Shown here in pieces: positions 23,142 through 31,092 of a stretch of 64,000 bases of DNA (position 1 is its first letter; the number at the start of each line of letters is the position of its first letter). The notes under the pieces were generated by a model that had not been told where the DNA came from, made no database searches, and was given only the letters and a program-made list of their open reading frames with translations. A program made the position numbers and the translations under genes. Source of the DNA: an uncultured Sulfitobacter sp. (lineage in GTDB: Bacteria; Pseudomonadota; Alphaproteobacteria; Rhodobacterales; Rhodobacteraceae). Location of the stretch: NCBI RefSeq assembly GCF_947499945.1, contig NZ_CANMQD010000001.1, positions 1,364,001-1,428,000 of the forward strand, read 5' to 3'.

Positions 23142-23218
23142 TGGTGACCCCGATTGGATTCGAACCAATAACCTGCCCCTTAGGAGGGGGCTGCTCTATC
23201 CAGTTGAGCCACGGGACC
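23142..23218 (-). tRNA. tRNA-Arg (anticodon CCT)
   Basis: 77 bases including an encoded CCA. The acceptor GGTCCCG pairs with CGGGGTC (two G-T pairs). The D-arm is GCTC/GAGC, the anticodon loop contains CCT in a GCCCC/GGGGC stem context, and the T-arm is ATTGG-TTCGAAT-CCAAT. Its 3' 51 bases are the attachment site of the integrated element; integration leaves the gene intact. It reads the rare AGG codon. Confidence 0.95.
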
Positions 23219-23299
23219 ACGCGGGTGGGAGTAGCTTAAACAGACGGCATGTTCCAGAGGGGCAGACGCATAGATCGCCGATTGCCTGTGTTCTCCTGA

Positions 23300-24382
23300 A
23301 TGGCTACGTTGGAGAAAGACGAATTGCCCAGCAGGAGACACACCTTGTCCCAAAGACCAAAACGCCCCCTCACCTTGCGCGATGTATCAGAAGCTTGTGG
23401 TGTCTCGGAAATGACTGTCAGCCGCGTATTGCGCAAAAGTGGCGATGTCTCCGCGACGACCCGGGAGCGGGTTTTGGCAGCAGCCAAAGAGCTTGGCTAT
23501 GTCCCGAACCAGATCGCTGGATCGCTGGCCTCGCAGCGGGTCAATCTGGTTGCAGTCATTATTCCGTCGCTGGGTAACATGGTCTTTCCTGAAGTACTCG
23601 GCGGGATAAATGCTGCGTTTGATGATACGCCTTTACAACCTGTTGTTGGCGTAACGGACTATCGCCCTGAAAAAGAAGAACAGGTTTTGTACGAGATGCT
23701 CTCGTGGCGGCCCTCTGGCGTCATTATCGCAGGGTTGGAACACTCTGAGGCGACACGCGCGATGCTGCTCAATGCAGGCATTCCCGTGGTTGAGATTATG
23801 GATGTGGATGGCAACCCCATAGACGCAATGGTGGGTATCTCGCACCGCCAAGCGGGGCGCGACATGGCGAAGGAAATCCTGCGCGAAGGGTATCAGCGTA
23901 TCGGTTTTCTTGGCACTAAAATGCCGCTCGATCACCGGGCACGCAAACGGTTTGAAGGATTTACCGAAGCTCTGACCCGTGAGGGGATCGAGATTGAGGA
24001 CCGCGCGTTTTACTCTGGCGGATCAGCCCTACTGAAAGGGCGCGAAATGACTCGTGACATGCTCGAACGCTCGCCTGATCTGGATTTTCTGTATTACTCG
24101 AATGACATGATTGGAGCGGGTGGTTTGCTTCACCTGCTCGACCAAGGGATAGACGTGCCGGGCCAGATCGGGCTCGCCGGCTTCAACGGGATTGAACTGC
24201 TCGCCGGTCTGCCGATGCAGCTGGCGACCACTGATGCCTGCCGCCGCGAGATCGGGATTGAAGCGGCCAAGATGATCCTCAACGCCTCGGGCACCGAGCC
24301 TGATCCCGACATGCCCAAAGTTATCACGATGAAGCCCAAGCTCACGCTGGGGGACACGCTGCGCCGCCGCAAGCGCGGATGA
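23300..24382 (+). CDS. LacI-family transcriptional regulator, GntR-like (gluconate type)
   Basis: 360 residues: an N-terminal HTH and hinge (LTLRDVSEACGVSEMTVSRVLR at about 24-45, then the hinge PNQIAGSLASQ) followed by a periplasmic-binding-protein-like effector domain. The effector part (VAVIIPSLGNMVFPEVLGGI, MLSWRPSGVIIAGLEH, GIPVVEIMD) is close to Escherichia coli GntR, the gluconate repressor. A GntR-like operator lies in front of edd at 41044, making the Entner-Doudoroff genes a plausible target despite the distance. The stop overlaps the start of the next gene (ATGA), so the two are co-transcribed. It is the first chromosomal gene after the island. Confidence 0.85.
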   Translation: MATLEKDELPSRRHTLSQRPKRPLTLRDVSEACGVSEMTVSRVLRKSGDVSATTRERVLAAAKELGYVPNQIAGSLASQRVNLVAVIIPSLGNMVFPEVLGGINAAFDDTPLQPVVGVTDYRPEKEEQVLYEMLSWRPSGVIIAGLEHSEATRAMLLNAGIPVVEIMDVDGNPIDAMVGISHRQAGRDMAKEILREGYQRIGFLGTKMPLDHRARKRFEGFTEALTREGIEIEDRAFYSGGSALLKGREMTRDMLERSPDLDFLYYSNDMIGAGGLLHLLDQGIDVPGQIGLAGFNGIELLAGLPMQLATTDACRREIGIEAAKMILNASGTEPDPDMPKVITMKPKLTLGDTLRRRKRG

Positions 24383-25608
24383 GCGTTCAGCGCCTGTCAA
24401 ACATCGCAGCTCGGCGGATATTTCTGGACCGTCACGCGTTGTTGGAGGTGCCACAAGGGCCCGCCGACAGTAATTCGCTACTGGGCTTGATCGAACGGTT
24501 GGGGTTTATCCAGCTCGACAGCATCAACACGGTGGCACGGGCGCATGACCTAATTCTGTTCGCACGCAAACCGCGCTACCGCACCGATGACCTCAAAAGA
24601 CTGTATGAGCAAGACAAGGGTTTATTCGAACATTGGACCCATGACGCCGCGATGATTCCACTTGCCTACTATCCGCAATGGGAAATGCGCCGCGTACGGG
24701 ATGCAGCAAAACTACGCAAGCAGTGGCGCAACTGGCGCAGGGACGGGTTTGAAGAGCAGTTACAGACTGTTCTTGACCATATTCGCGCCAATGGCGCATG
24801 CGGCTCTTCAGATGTTGGCAAAGGAGAAAAGCGCGGCTCTGGCGGGTGGTGGGATTGGCATCCTTCCAAGACTGCGTTGGAGTATCTGTGGCGCAGCGGT
24901 GCGCTGCACGTTGTTAGACGTGAAGGGTTCCAGAAACGCTATGACCTGTCAGAGCGCGCACTTGATGCGCAGGTTTGGGCCACAAACAAAGCACCATCCG
25001 ACATACAAACAATTGAATGGTGCTGCGCTGGAGCTTTGGACCGATTGGGCTTTGCCACTTCGGGCGAGATTGCAGCATTCTGGGCGCATGTCACCGCAGC
25101 CGAAGCAAAAGCGTGGTGTGCGGAGGCATTGCACCGTGGTGAGATCGAAGAGATCGAAATCATAGGTGCAGACGGCACGGTCAAGCGCAGTTTGGCACGC
25201 CCTGATATTGGCACAGATCAAGCGACCAAGCAAAGTGCACCAAACCGCATCCGCGTACTCAGCCCGTTTGACCCGGCCTTGCGTGATCGCAAGCGGGCCA
25301 ATTTTCTCTTTGGCTTCGATTACCGCATCGAAGTGTTCGTTCCAGAGACAAAGCGCATTTTTGGCTACTATGTATTCCCCTTGCTTCAAGGAGAACGTTT
25401 GGTCGGGCGCGTCGATATGAAGGCGTTTCGCGGTGAGGATATACTGCGCATTCGGGCAATCTGGCCTGAGCGAGGCGTAGCGTGGGGTAAATTGCGGCAA
25501 ACCGCTTTTGAGGCAGAACTGGAGCGTATCAAGAAACTCGCTGGCGTGAGCAGAATTGAATTCGAGGATGGCTGGCTTAAACCTTCAATGGATCACCAGT
25601 TTGGCTAA
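24379..25608 (+). CDS. YcaQ/AlkZ-family winged-helix DNA glycosylase
   Basis: 409 residues of the HTH_42 family. The signature GFIQLDSINTVARAHDL (about 37-53) carries the catalytic Q-x-D motif used by YcaQ-type glycosylases to unhook interstrand crosslinks and bulky alkylated bases. Other family blocks are FEHWTHDAAMIP and a C-terminal VGRVDMKAFR region with three winged-helix repeats between. Length is normal. It starts within the stop of the LacI-type regulator gene (ATGA), a coupling with no obvious functional link. It acts in the cytoplasm on damaged DNA. Confidence 0.85.
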   Translation: MSVQRLSNIAARRIFLDRHALLEVPQGPADSNSLLGLIERLGFIQLDSINTVARAHDLILFARKPRYRTDDLKRLYEQDKGLFEHWTHDAAMIPLAYYPQWEMRRVRDAAKLRKQWRNWRRDGFEEQLQTVLDHIRANGACGSSDVGKGEKRGSGGWWDWHPSKTALEYLWRSGALHVVRREGFQKRYDLSERALDAQVWATNKAPSDIQTIEWCCAGALDRLGFATSGEIAAFWAHVTAAEAKAWCAEALHRGEIEEIEIIGADGTVKRSLARPDIGTDQATKQSAPNRIRVLSPFDPALRDRKRANFLFGFDYRIEVFVPETKRIFGYYVFPLLQGERLVGRVDMKAFRGEDILRIRAIWPERGVAWGKLRQTAFEAELERIKKLAGVSRIEFEDGWLKPSMDHQFG

Positions 25609-25751
25609 TCCAACAAAAGTGACTATCGATAGGGGGTTTCTCGATCACCTTAGCTCGACTTATTTAGTCTAGCCTTATTTTACTTCAAATAGGGCACCTC
25701 AAACCTATAGCTTTAGGAAACAGGTTTGTTCGCTTCGTTTAGGATCACAGA

Positions 25752-27353
25752 ATGGACGCCGATTTTATCATTGTGGGGGCAGGCTCGGCAGGATGTGTTC
25801 TGGCAAATAGGCTAAGTAAAAGCCCTCGGAACAGAGTAATATTGCTCGAAGCGGGCGGGCGGGACTGGAACCCATGGATTCACATTCCTGTCGGCTATTT
25901 CAAAACCATCCACAATCCCTCAGTGGACTGGCGATATAAGACCGAACCTGATCCGGGCCTGAATGGCCGCGCCCTAGATTGGCCGCGTGGTAAAGTGCTG
26001 GGGGGATCATCCTCGATCAACGGTCTGCTGTATGTGCGTGGGCAGCCGCAGGACTATGACCGCTGGCGCCAGATGGGCAATGTCGGTTGGGGGTGGGATG
26101 ACGTGCTGCCCCTGTTCAAACGCGCCGAGAAGAATGAGCGCGGCGCAGACGCGTTTCATGGAGACGAGGGGCCATTATCCGTCTCTAACATGCGCATTCA
26201 GCGACCCATCACAGACGCTTGGATCGCCGCAGCGCAGGCAGCGGGCTACAAGTTTAACCCCGACTATAACGGCGCCGAGCAGGAGGGCGTGGGGTTTTTC
26301 CAACTCACAGCAAAGAACGGGCGACGCTGCTCAACCGCGGTGGCCTACCTCAACCCTGCAAAGGCGCGCCCGAATCTGCGGATCATCACCCATGCGCGGG
26401 TCGAGCGGGTCTTGCTGGATGGTAAGCGTGCCACTGGCGTCCAGTATAGAGATAGGTCAGGCGCACTCCAGACCCTCAGGGCGGGCAAAGAGATTATCCT
26501 GTCGGGCGGCTCCATCAACTCACCCCAGCTTCTCATGCTGTCGGGTATCGGCGAGGCGGAGCATCTCGCGGAACATGGCATCACCGTGAAGCAAAATCTG
26601 CAAGGTGTAGGGAAAAATCTGCAAGATCACCTACAAGCGCGGCTGGTCTACAAGACCTTCGAGCCAACCCTTAACGACGAAGTCTCGACCCTGATTGGCC
26701 AAGCGAAAATCGGGTTGAAATATATCCTGTCCCGCTCTGGCCCCATGACCATGGCCGCAAGCCTCGCCACAGGTTTTCTTAGAACCCGCCCCGACATCGA
26801 AACGCCTGATGTCCAGTTCCACGTACAACCGCTGTCAGCCGAGAATCCCGGCAAAGGGGCGGATAAATTCAGCGCCTTCACCATGTCCGTATGTCAGTTG
26901 CGGCCCGAAAGCAGGGGCGAGATCAGGCTGGCCTCCTCTGACGGGCGGACCTACCCCATGATTATCCCCAATTACCTGTCGACTGAAACAGACCGCCGCA
27001 CCATGGTGGCAGGGGTGAATATCGCACGGCGCATCGCCAAACATGCGCCCCTGACCTCGAAAATCTCCGAAGAGTATCGCCCGAACCCTGCCCTCGATAT
27101 CAACGACTATGAGGCCACACTGGATTGGGCGCGCAACAACACTGCCTCGATCTATCATCCGACAGGCACCTGCAAAATGGGAAGCGGCAAGGAGGCCGTT
27201 GTCAATGCGCGTTTGCGCGTTCATGGCATTGCGGGGCTGCGTGTGGCTGACTGCTCCATCATGCCCGAAATTGTATCAGGCAACACCAACGCCCCCGCCA
27301 TCATGATCGGCGAAAAGGCGAGCGACCTCATCCTTGAGGACAACCCCGCCTAG
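25752..27353 (+). CDS. GMC-family FAD oxidoreductase (choline dehydrogenase-like)
   Basis: 533 residues. The FAD-binding dinucleotide motif is at the N-terminus (DADFIIVGAGSAGCVLANRL), followed by the GMC signature WPRGKVLGGSSSINGLLYVRG at about 78-98. The C-terminal catalytic region includes NTASIYHPTGTCKMG (active-site His) and VADCSIMPEIVSGNTNAPAIMIGEKA. Typical of alcohol or choline dehydrogenase-like enzymes that oxidise a primary or secondary alcohol and pass electrons to the respiratory chain; substrate unknown. An AGGATC site precedes ATG 25752. It probably heads an operon with the BASS-type transporter and the 5-oxoprolinase genes (85-bp gap), so its substrate may be linked to theirs. 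Confidence 0.88.
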   Translation: MDADFIIVGAGSAGCVLANRLSKSPRNRVILLEAGGRDWNPWIHIPVGYFKTIHNPSVDWRYKTEPDPGLNGRALDWPRGKVLGGSSSINGLLYVRGQPQDYDRWRQMGNVGWGWDDVLPLFKRAEKNERGADAFHGDEGPLSVSNMRIQRPITDAWIAAAQAAGYKFNPDYNGAEQEGVGFFQLTAKNGRRCSTAVAYLNPAKARPNLRIITHARVERVLLDGKRATGVQYRDRSGALQTLRAGKEIILSGGSINSPQLLMLSGIGEAEHLAEHGITVKQNLQGVGKNLQDHLQARLVYKTFEPTLNDEVSTLIGQAKIGLKYILSRSGPMTMAASLATGFLRTRPDIETPDVQFHVQPLSAENPGKGADKFSAFTMSVCQLRPESRGEIRLASSDGRTYPMIIPNYLSTETDRRTMVAGVNIARRIAKHAPLTSKISEEYRPNPALDINDYEATLDWARNNTASIYHPTGTCKMGSGKEAVVNARLRVHGIAGLRVADCSIMPEIVSGNTNAPAIMIGEKASDLILEDNPA

Positions 27354-27405
27354 GTCATTGCCTTTGCACCCCTGCTCTGGTCTGAATAACGGACAGGAGG
27401 CCGCC

Positions 27406-27438
27406 ATGCACCGCTCATCTCTGTGCCAATTCGCGTAA
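27406..27438 (+). CDS. Ten-residue leader peptide coupled to the transporter gene
   Basis: ATG 27406 with a strong AGGAGG site (27396-27401) encodes MHRSSLCQFA and stops at TAA 27436-27438. The last A is also the first base of the transporter ATG (TAATG). The transporter itself has no other ribosome-binding site, so ribosomes probably reach it by termination-reinitiation after this peptide. Confidence 0.5.
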   Translation: MHRSSLCQFA

Positions 27439-28373
27439 TGGCGCATCTGCTCCCCTTTATCTCGCGACATGCGCGTGTCTGCTTGATGCTTGGTTTGGCG
27501 GCGGGTCTGCTTTTGCCTGCACTGGCGGGGGCCATGGCCCCGTGGTTGCCCATGATGGTTGCCGTCTTATTGACAATTACCGCACTGCGCATCGGCCACC
27601 ATGCCGCGCGGGGTGCGGCGCAGGATCTACGCTGGGGGTTGGTGGCCGTAGGCGTGCTTCAGCTTGGCGTGCCGCTGAGCTGCCTCGGGGCGCTCACCCT
27701 CGCAGGGTTGGCGCAAACTCCCGCCGCACTGGCCGTCATCCTCGCCACATCAGCGCCGGCCATCTCAGGCAGTACCAACCTCGCACTCCTGCTTGGCCTT
27801 GATGCTGGCCGTATGATGCAAATCATGGTGCTCGGCACAGCTGCATTCCCGCTCACTGTTTTACCTGTGCTGTTGCTCGCGCCCCAGATCGGTAGTCCTG
27901 CGGATGTGATCATTTCCGCAGGTCTTGTCCTTGCAGTGATCTTGAGCGCCACTGCCTTCGGGTTCGTCCTGCGCGCAACCTTATTTCCAAAGCCAAGTGC
28001 GCCGCAAATCGCAGCTCTCGACGGGGCATCGGTACTGGCGTTTTGCATTATTGTCGTTGCCCTAATGGCCCCCCTCAATGAAGCCTTACGCGAAGCACCT
28101 GCACAGGTCGCCCTTTGGGCATTACTCGCCTTCACCATCAGCTATGGGTTGCAAGCAATCACGCTGTTTGCATTACGAAACACCGCCCTGCGCCCCGTCG
28201 CGGGGCCTCTGGCAATCGGGGCAGGGAACCGCAACATCGCCTTGTTTTTAGTCGCCTTGCCGCCTGAAACAATCGCGCCTTTGCTGATCTTCATTGGCTG
28301 CTGGCAATTACCGATGTATCTAACCCCTATCCTACTCCCCGCGCTCTACCGGAAGGCCCTCACAGATGGCTGA
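27438..28373 (+). CDS. Bile acid:sodium symporter-like (BASS) membrane transporter
   Basis: 311 residues from ATG 27438. About ten hydrophobic segments fill the chain (HARVCLMLGLAAGLLLPALAG, WLPMMVAVLLTITALRIG, and a last IAPLLIFIGCWQLPMYLTPI). The SAPAISGSTNLALLLG stretch corresponds to the conserved crossing region of the BASS/SBF fold. Members carry organic acids with sodium. It overlaps pxpB by 8 bp, so a role in uptake of the substrate of the pxpBCA enzymes (5-oxoproline or a relative) is a reasonable inference. The fold assignment is moderate; the substrate is unknown. Confidence 0.65.
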   Translation: MAHLLPFISRHARVCLMLGLAAGLLLPALAGAMAPWLPMMVAVLLTITALRIGHHAARGAAQDLRWGLVAVGVLQLGVPLSCLGALTLAGLAQTPAALAVILATSAPAISGSTNLALLLGLDAGRMMQIMVLGTAAFPLTVLPVLLLAPQIGSPADVIISAGLVLAVILSATAFGFVLRATLFPKPSAPQIAALDGASVLAFCIIVVALMAPLNEALREAPAQVALWALLAFTISYGLQAITLFALRNTALRPVAGPLAIGAGNRNIALFLVALPPETIAPLLIFIGCWQLPMYLTPILLPALYRKALTDG

Positions 28374-29103
28374 CATTCCCCCAATTCGCCCCGTTGGCCT
28401 GTCTGGCCTGTTGGTGCAGTTCGCTACCTCCATGTCAGAGCCTGCAAACCGTGCGGCAATCGCATTCCGCGCCGCAGTAGAGGCGCAGCACTGGCCCGAA
28501 GTGCGCGAGACATCCACCTCATTGGTGTCGACCTTCATAAGTGTCGATCTGGTCACAACGCCGCCCGAGGCAATGACCGAGCGGCTGAATCACCTGCTGG
28601 CGACACAAGACTGGCTCAATGCGCCTCTCCCCACTGGGCGCACGCTTTGGGAAATACCAACGCTCTACGGGACGGACCATGCACCGCAACTCAACGAAGC
28701 AGCTGAGGCCGCAGGCGTTTCCCCCGAAACCGCTATAGCAGAGCTTTCCTCGGCCCGTGTTCGCGTCCTGACCATAGGATTTGCACCGGGCCAGCCCTAC
28801 ACAGGGGAACTGCCGCCACACTGGGACATCCCGCGTCAGCAAAACCTGACCAAGTCGGTTCCCTCTGGTGCACTTGTTGTGGCGATCAGGCAGTTGATCA
28901 TTTTTACAAACGCCTCACCAACAGGTTGGCGGCATGTGGGTCAAACCGCCTTTCGAAACTTTCGCCCGCAAAGCGCGACGCCCATCGCGTTGTCACCGGG
29001 AGACGAGCTTTGCTTTCCCTCCATTACCGAAGCTGAATACACCCGCATCCTCACCTCCGACAAAGGCGGGAATGGCGGCGCAGAGCGGCGGGTCCTAACA
29101 TGA
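28366..29103 (+). CDS. pxpB: 5-oxoprolinase subunit PxpB
   Basis: 245 residues of the KipI/allophanate hydrolase subunit 1 family. Recognisable blocks are PVGLSGLLVQF at the start, LWEIPTLYGTDHAPQL (the family has EIPV-x-YGG-x-x-GPDL), and GFAPGQPYTGELP (about 145-157, typically GFxPGFPYL). The second half ends with TGWRHVGQT. With PxpC and PxpA it hydrolyses 5-oxo-L-proline to glutamate using ATP, recycling a damage product of glutamine and glutathione. Its stop overlaps the pxpC start (ATGA) and its start overlaps the transporter stop. Confidence 0.88.
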   Translation: MADIPPIRPVGLSGLLVQFATSMSEPANRAAIAFRAAVEAQHWPEVRETSTSLVSTFISVDLVTTPPEAMTERLNHLLATQDWLNAPLPTGRTLWEIPTLYGTDHAPQLNEAAEAAGVSPETAIAELSSARVRVLTIGFAPGQPYTGELPPHWDIPRQQNLTKSVPSGALVVAIRQLIIFTNASPTGWRHVGQTAFRNFRPQSATPIALSPGDELCFPSITEAEYTRILTSDKGGNGGAERRVLT

Positions 29104-30128
29104 GCGGTACACTCACCATTCAAGGTTGCGGCCCCGCCGTCACCGTCCAAGATATGGGCAGGACCGGTTTTTTGGCCCAAGGTATGACACGCGGAGGGGC
29201 CGCAGACACCCAAGCGCTCTTTGAAGGGGCGGCATTGCTCGGGCAGTCCGTTGAACTGGCAGCGCTGGAAATGGTCGGAATGGGCGGCACCTTTTCCACG
29301 GATAAGGACACCCGCATTGCCTTAACAGGTGCGCCAATGATGGCGAGCATTGAAGACGCCCCAGTTGCATGGAACGCCAGCCATCTGCTGCCCGCAGGCG
29401 CAACACTCAAAATCGGCGGTGCCCAGCGCGGGACTTACGGCTATCTCCATGTGGGGGGTGGAATCGACACACCGTTGATGATGGGCGCACGCGCGGCGCA
29501 TCTCAGTGCGGGTTTGGGGCGCGCGCTGACCGCTGGTGACACGCTTCCCCTCGGGCGCGATAAGAGCAGCACCATAGGGATGACCCTGTCTGTAGAAGAC
29601 CGTTTTGACGGCGGCGCAATTCGCATCACCCCCTCTATGCAGACAGAACAATTCGATGCGCAGACACGTCACAGGTTCGCCACCACCCCGTTCAAGCGGG
29701 ATGCGCGGGGCAACCGCATGGGCGTGCGGATGGCCCACGACGGCGCACCCTTTGTATCGACCGATCAGCTGACAATCCTGTCGGATATCATCGTACCCGG
29801 TGATATCCAGATCGCTGGGGATGGCGCGCCGTTTGTCCTCATGTGTGAGTGTCAGACCACTGGCGGCTACCCTCGTATCGGAACAGTGTTGCCCAGTGAT
29901 ATGGCCCGCGTGGCACAGACCCCTGCGGGTGCAATACTCACTTTTGAATTTATTGAACTGGATGTGGCACGCGCCATTGAGCAGCGTGCCACCGGCGCAC
30001 GTGCCACCCTTGGCGCAAGTATCACACCCCTGCTACGTGATCCGCACAGCATCCGTGATCTCTTCTCTTACCAACTTATCAGTGGCGCAATATCCGCTAC
30101 ACAAAACCCGTTCAACAAAGAGGAATAG
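29100..30128 (+). CDS. pxpC: 5-oxoprolinase subunit PxpC
   Basis: 342 residues of the KipA/biotin-dependent carboxyltransferase-like family. It opens GTLTIQGCGPAVTVQDMGRTGF and GMTRGGAADTQAL, the family's P-G-x-x-T-x-x-QD-x-GR-x-G pattern in variant form. A conserved YGYLHVGGGIDTP block lies at about 112-124, and a CECQTTGGYPRIGTVLPSDM block at about 245-268. The partner of PxpB in the ATP-using transfer step. In one operon with overlapping or 2-bp gene junctions. Length is normal. Confidence 0.9.
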   Translation: MSGTLTIQGCGPAVTVQDMGRTGFLAQGMTRGGAADTQALFEGAALLGQSVELAALEMVGMGGTFSTDKDTRIALTGAPMMASIEDAPVAWNASHLLPAGATLKIGGAQRGTYGYLHVGGGIDTPLMMGARAAHLSAGLGRALTAGDTLPLGRDKSSTIGMTLSVEDRFDGGAIRITPSMQTEQFDAQTRHRFATTPFKRDARGNRMGVRMAHDGAPFVSTDQLTILSDIIVPGDIQIAGDGAPFVLMCECQTTGGYPRIGTVLPSDMARVAQTPAGAILTFEFIELDVARAIEQRATGARATLGASITPLLRDPHSIRDLFSYQLISGAISATQNPFNKEE

Positions 30129-30130
30129 CC

Positions 30131-30895
30131 ATGCGCGTGGATTTGAATGCCGATATGGGCGAAAGCTTTGGACCGTGGCGCATGGGCGATGATACCGCCC
30201 TCTTGCGCACCGTCACCTCGGCGAACATCGCCTGCGGCGGCCATGCAGGAGATGCCGATGTTATGGCAGCGACAATGGCAATGGCACACTCCAACGGTGT
30301 CGGCATCGGTGCGCACCCCGGATTTATGGATTTGGCGGGTTTCGGACGCAATCGCATGTCGGTGCCCCGCACAACTTTGCAAAACCAAATCCGCTATCAG
30401 GTAGCAGCCAGCGTTGGCATGGCCCGCAGTATGGGTGCAAAGGTACGCCACCTCAAACTTCACGGCGCAGTATCCAACATGTCATCAGAAGACCCGATTA
30501 TGGCGCGTGATCTCTATGAGGCGGCCCTCTCTGTTGATCCCGACCTCATCATCATGATTCTTGCTGCGACAGCGCAGCAACAAGCAGTTGAAGAGCTTGG
30601 CTGTACTTGGGCTGGCGAGATTTTTGCCGACCGCGCTTATAACGATGACGCAACCTTGGTGGACCGCAGCATAGAAGGCGCTGTGATACATGACCCCGAT
30701 GTTGCAGGGGCCCGCATGGTCGAGATGGTAAAAGCAGGCGGCATTATTACAGACACCGGCAAACACATCCCCGCAGCTATTGATACAATTTGTTTGCATG
30801 GCGATACGCCGACGGCTGTGCAGATTGCACGCAGTGTGCGCAGCGCCTTGGAAGGTGCGAATATCACTGTGCAAACATTTGATGGCAGACGCTAA
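30131..30895 (+). CDS. pxpA: 5-oxoprolinase subunit PxpA (LamB/YcsF family)
   Basis: 254 residues. MRVDLNADMGESFGPWRMGDD is the highly conserved YcsF opening. SANIACGGHAGD follows at ~33, then GIGAHPGFMDLAGFGR, KLHGAVSN, and EIFADRAYNDDATLV, all family landmarks with metal-binding-like His/Asp residues. It completes the PxpABC 5-oxoprolinase and is the last gene of the operon, two bases after pxpC. The downstream 197-bp gap contains a LacI-type operator for the next regulator. Confidence 0.93.
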   Translation: MRVDLNADMGESFGPWRMGDDTALLRTVTSANIACGGHAGDADVMAATMAMAHSNGVGIGAHPGFMDLAGFGRNRMSVPRTTLQNQIRYQVAASVGMARSMGAKVRHLKLHGAVSNMSSEDPIMARDLYEAALSVDPDLIIMILAATAQQQAVEELGCTWAGEIFADRAYNDDATLVDRSIEGAVIHDPDVAGARMVEMVKAGGIITDTGKHIPAAIDTICLHGDTPTAVQIARSVRSALEGANITVQTFDGRR

Positions 30896-31038
30896 AGTCT
30901 CAAACGCCCCAAACCGTCACAGTTCAGAATCCAAATCAGCAGACATGCGTAAAGAGTAGGCCATCCTCGACAGAGGTGCAAAACTACTGTTCGAAAAACT
31001 TGACTGCCTGTTCAATATTTACCTAAAGTAAGATAGAA

Positions 31039-31054
31039 CTTAACGCGCGCTAAG
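31039..31054. promoter_or_regulatory. Candidate LacI-type operator before the polyol regulator
   Basis: CTTAACGCGCGCTAAG, a 16-bp near-palindrome centred on CGCGCG, 39 bp before the regulator ATG. It resembles the operator at 32132-32145 and suggests autoregulation. Confidence 0.55.
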
Positions 31055-31092
31055 ATTTCTCACAGCGAAAGACAGCATCGGCAGCTTCGATC

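Larger units (their letters stand above)
5204..23192. mobile_element. Integrative element in tRNA-Arg(CCT), about 18 kb
   Basis: Bounded by a 51-bp direct repeat of the 3' part of tRNA-Arg (5204-5254 and 23142-23192; 50 of 51 identical, first 45 perfect). A tyrosine integrase lies beside the intact tRNA, and GTGTAA clusters sit inside both ends. Contents: primase, HTH replication protein with iteron-like repeats, Replic_Relax protein, two VirD4-like ATPases, exported and membrane proteins, serine resolvase, and a Lamassu-like defence pair. Gene spacing and AT content differ visibly from the chromosome after 23.2 kb. No mating-channel genes are present, so it is best described as a mobilisable or replicating integrative element. 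A second mobile module abuts its left end. Confidence 0.88.
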
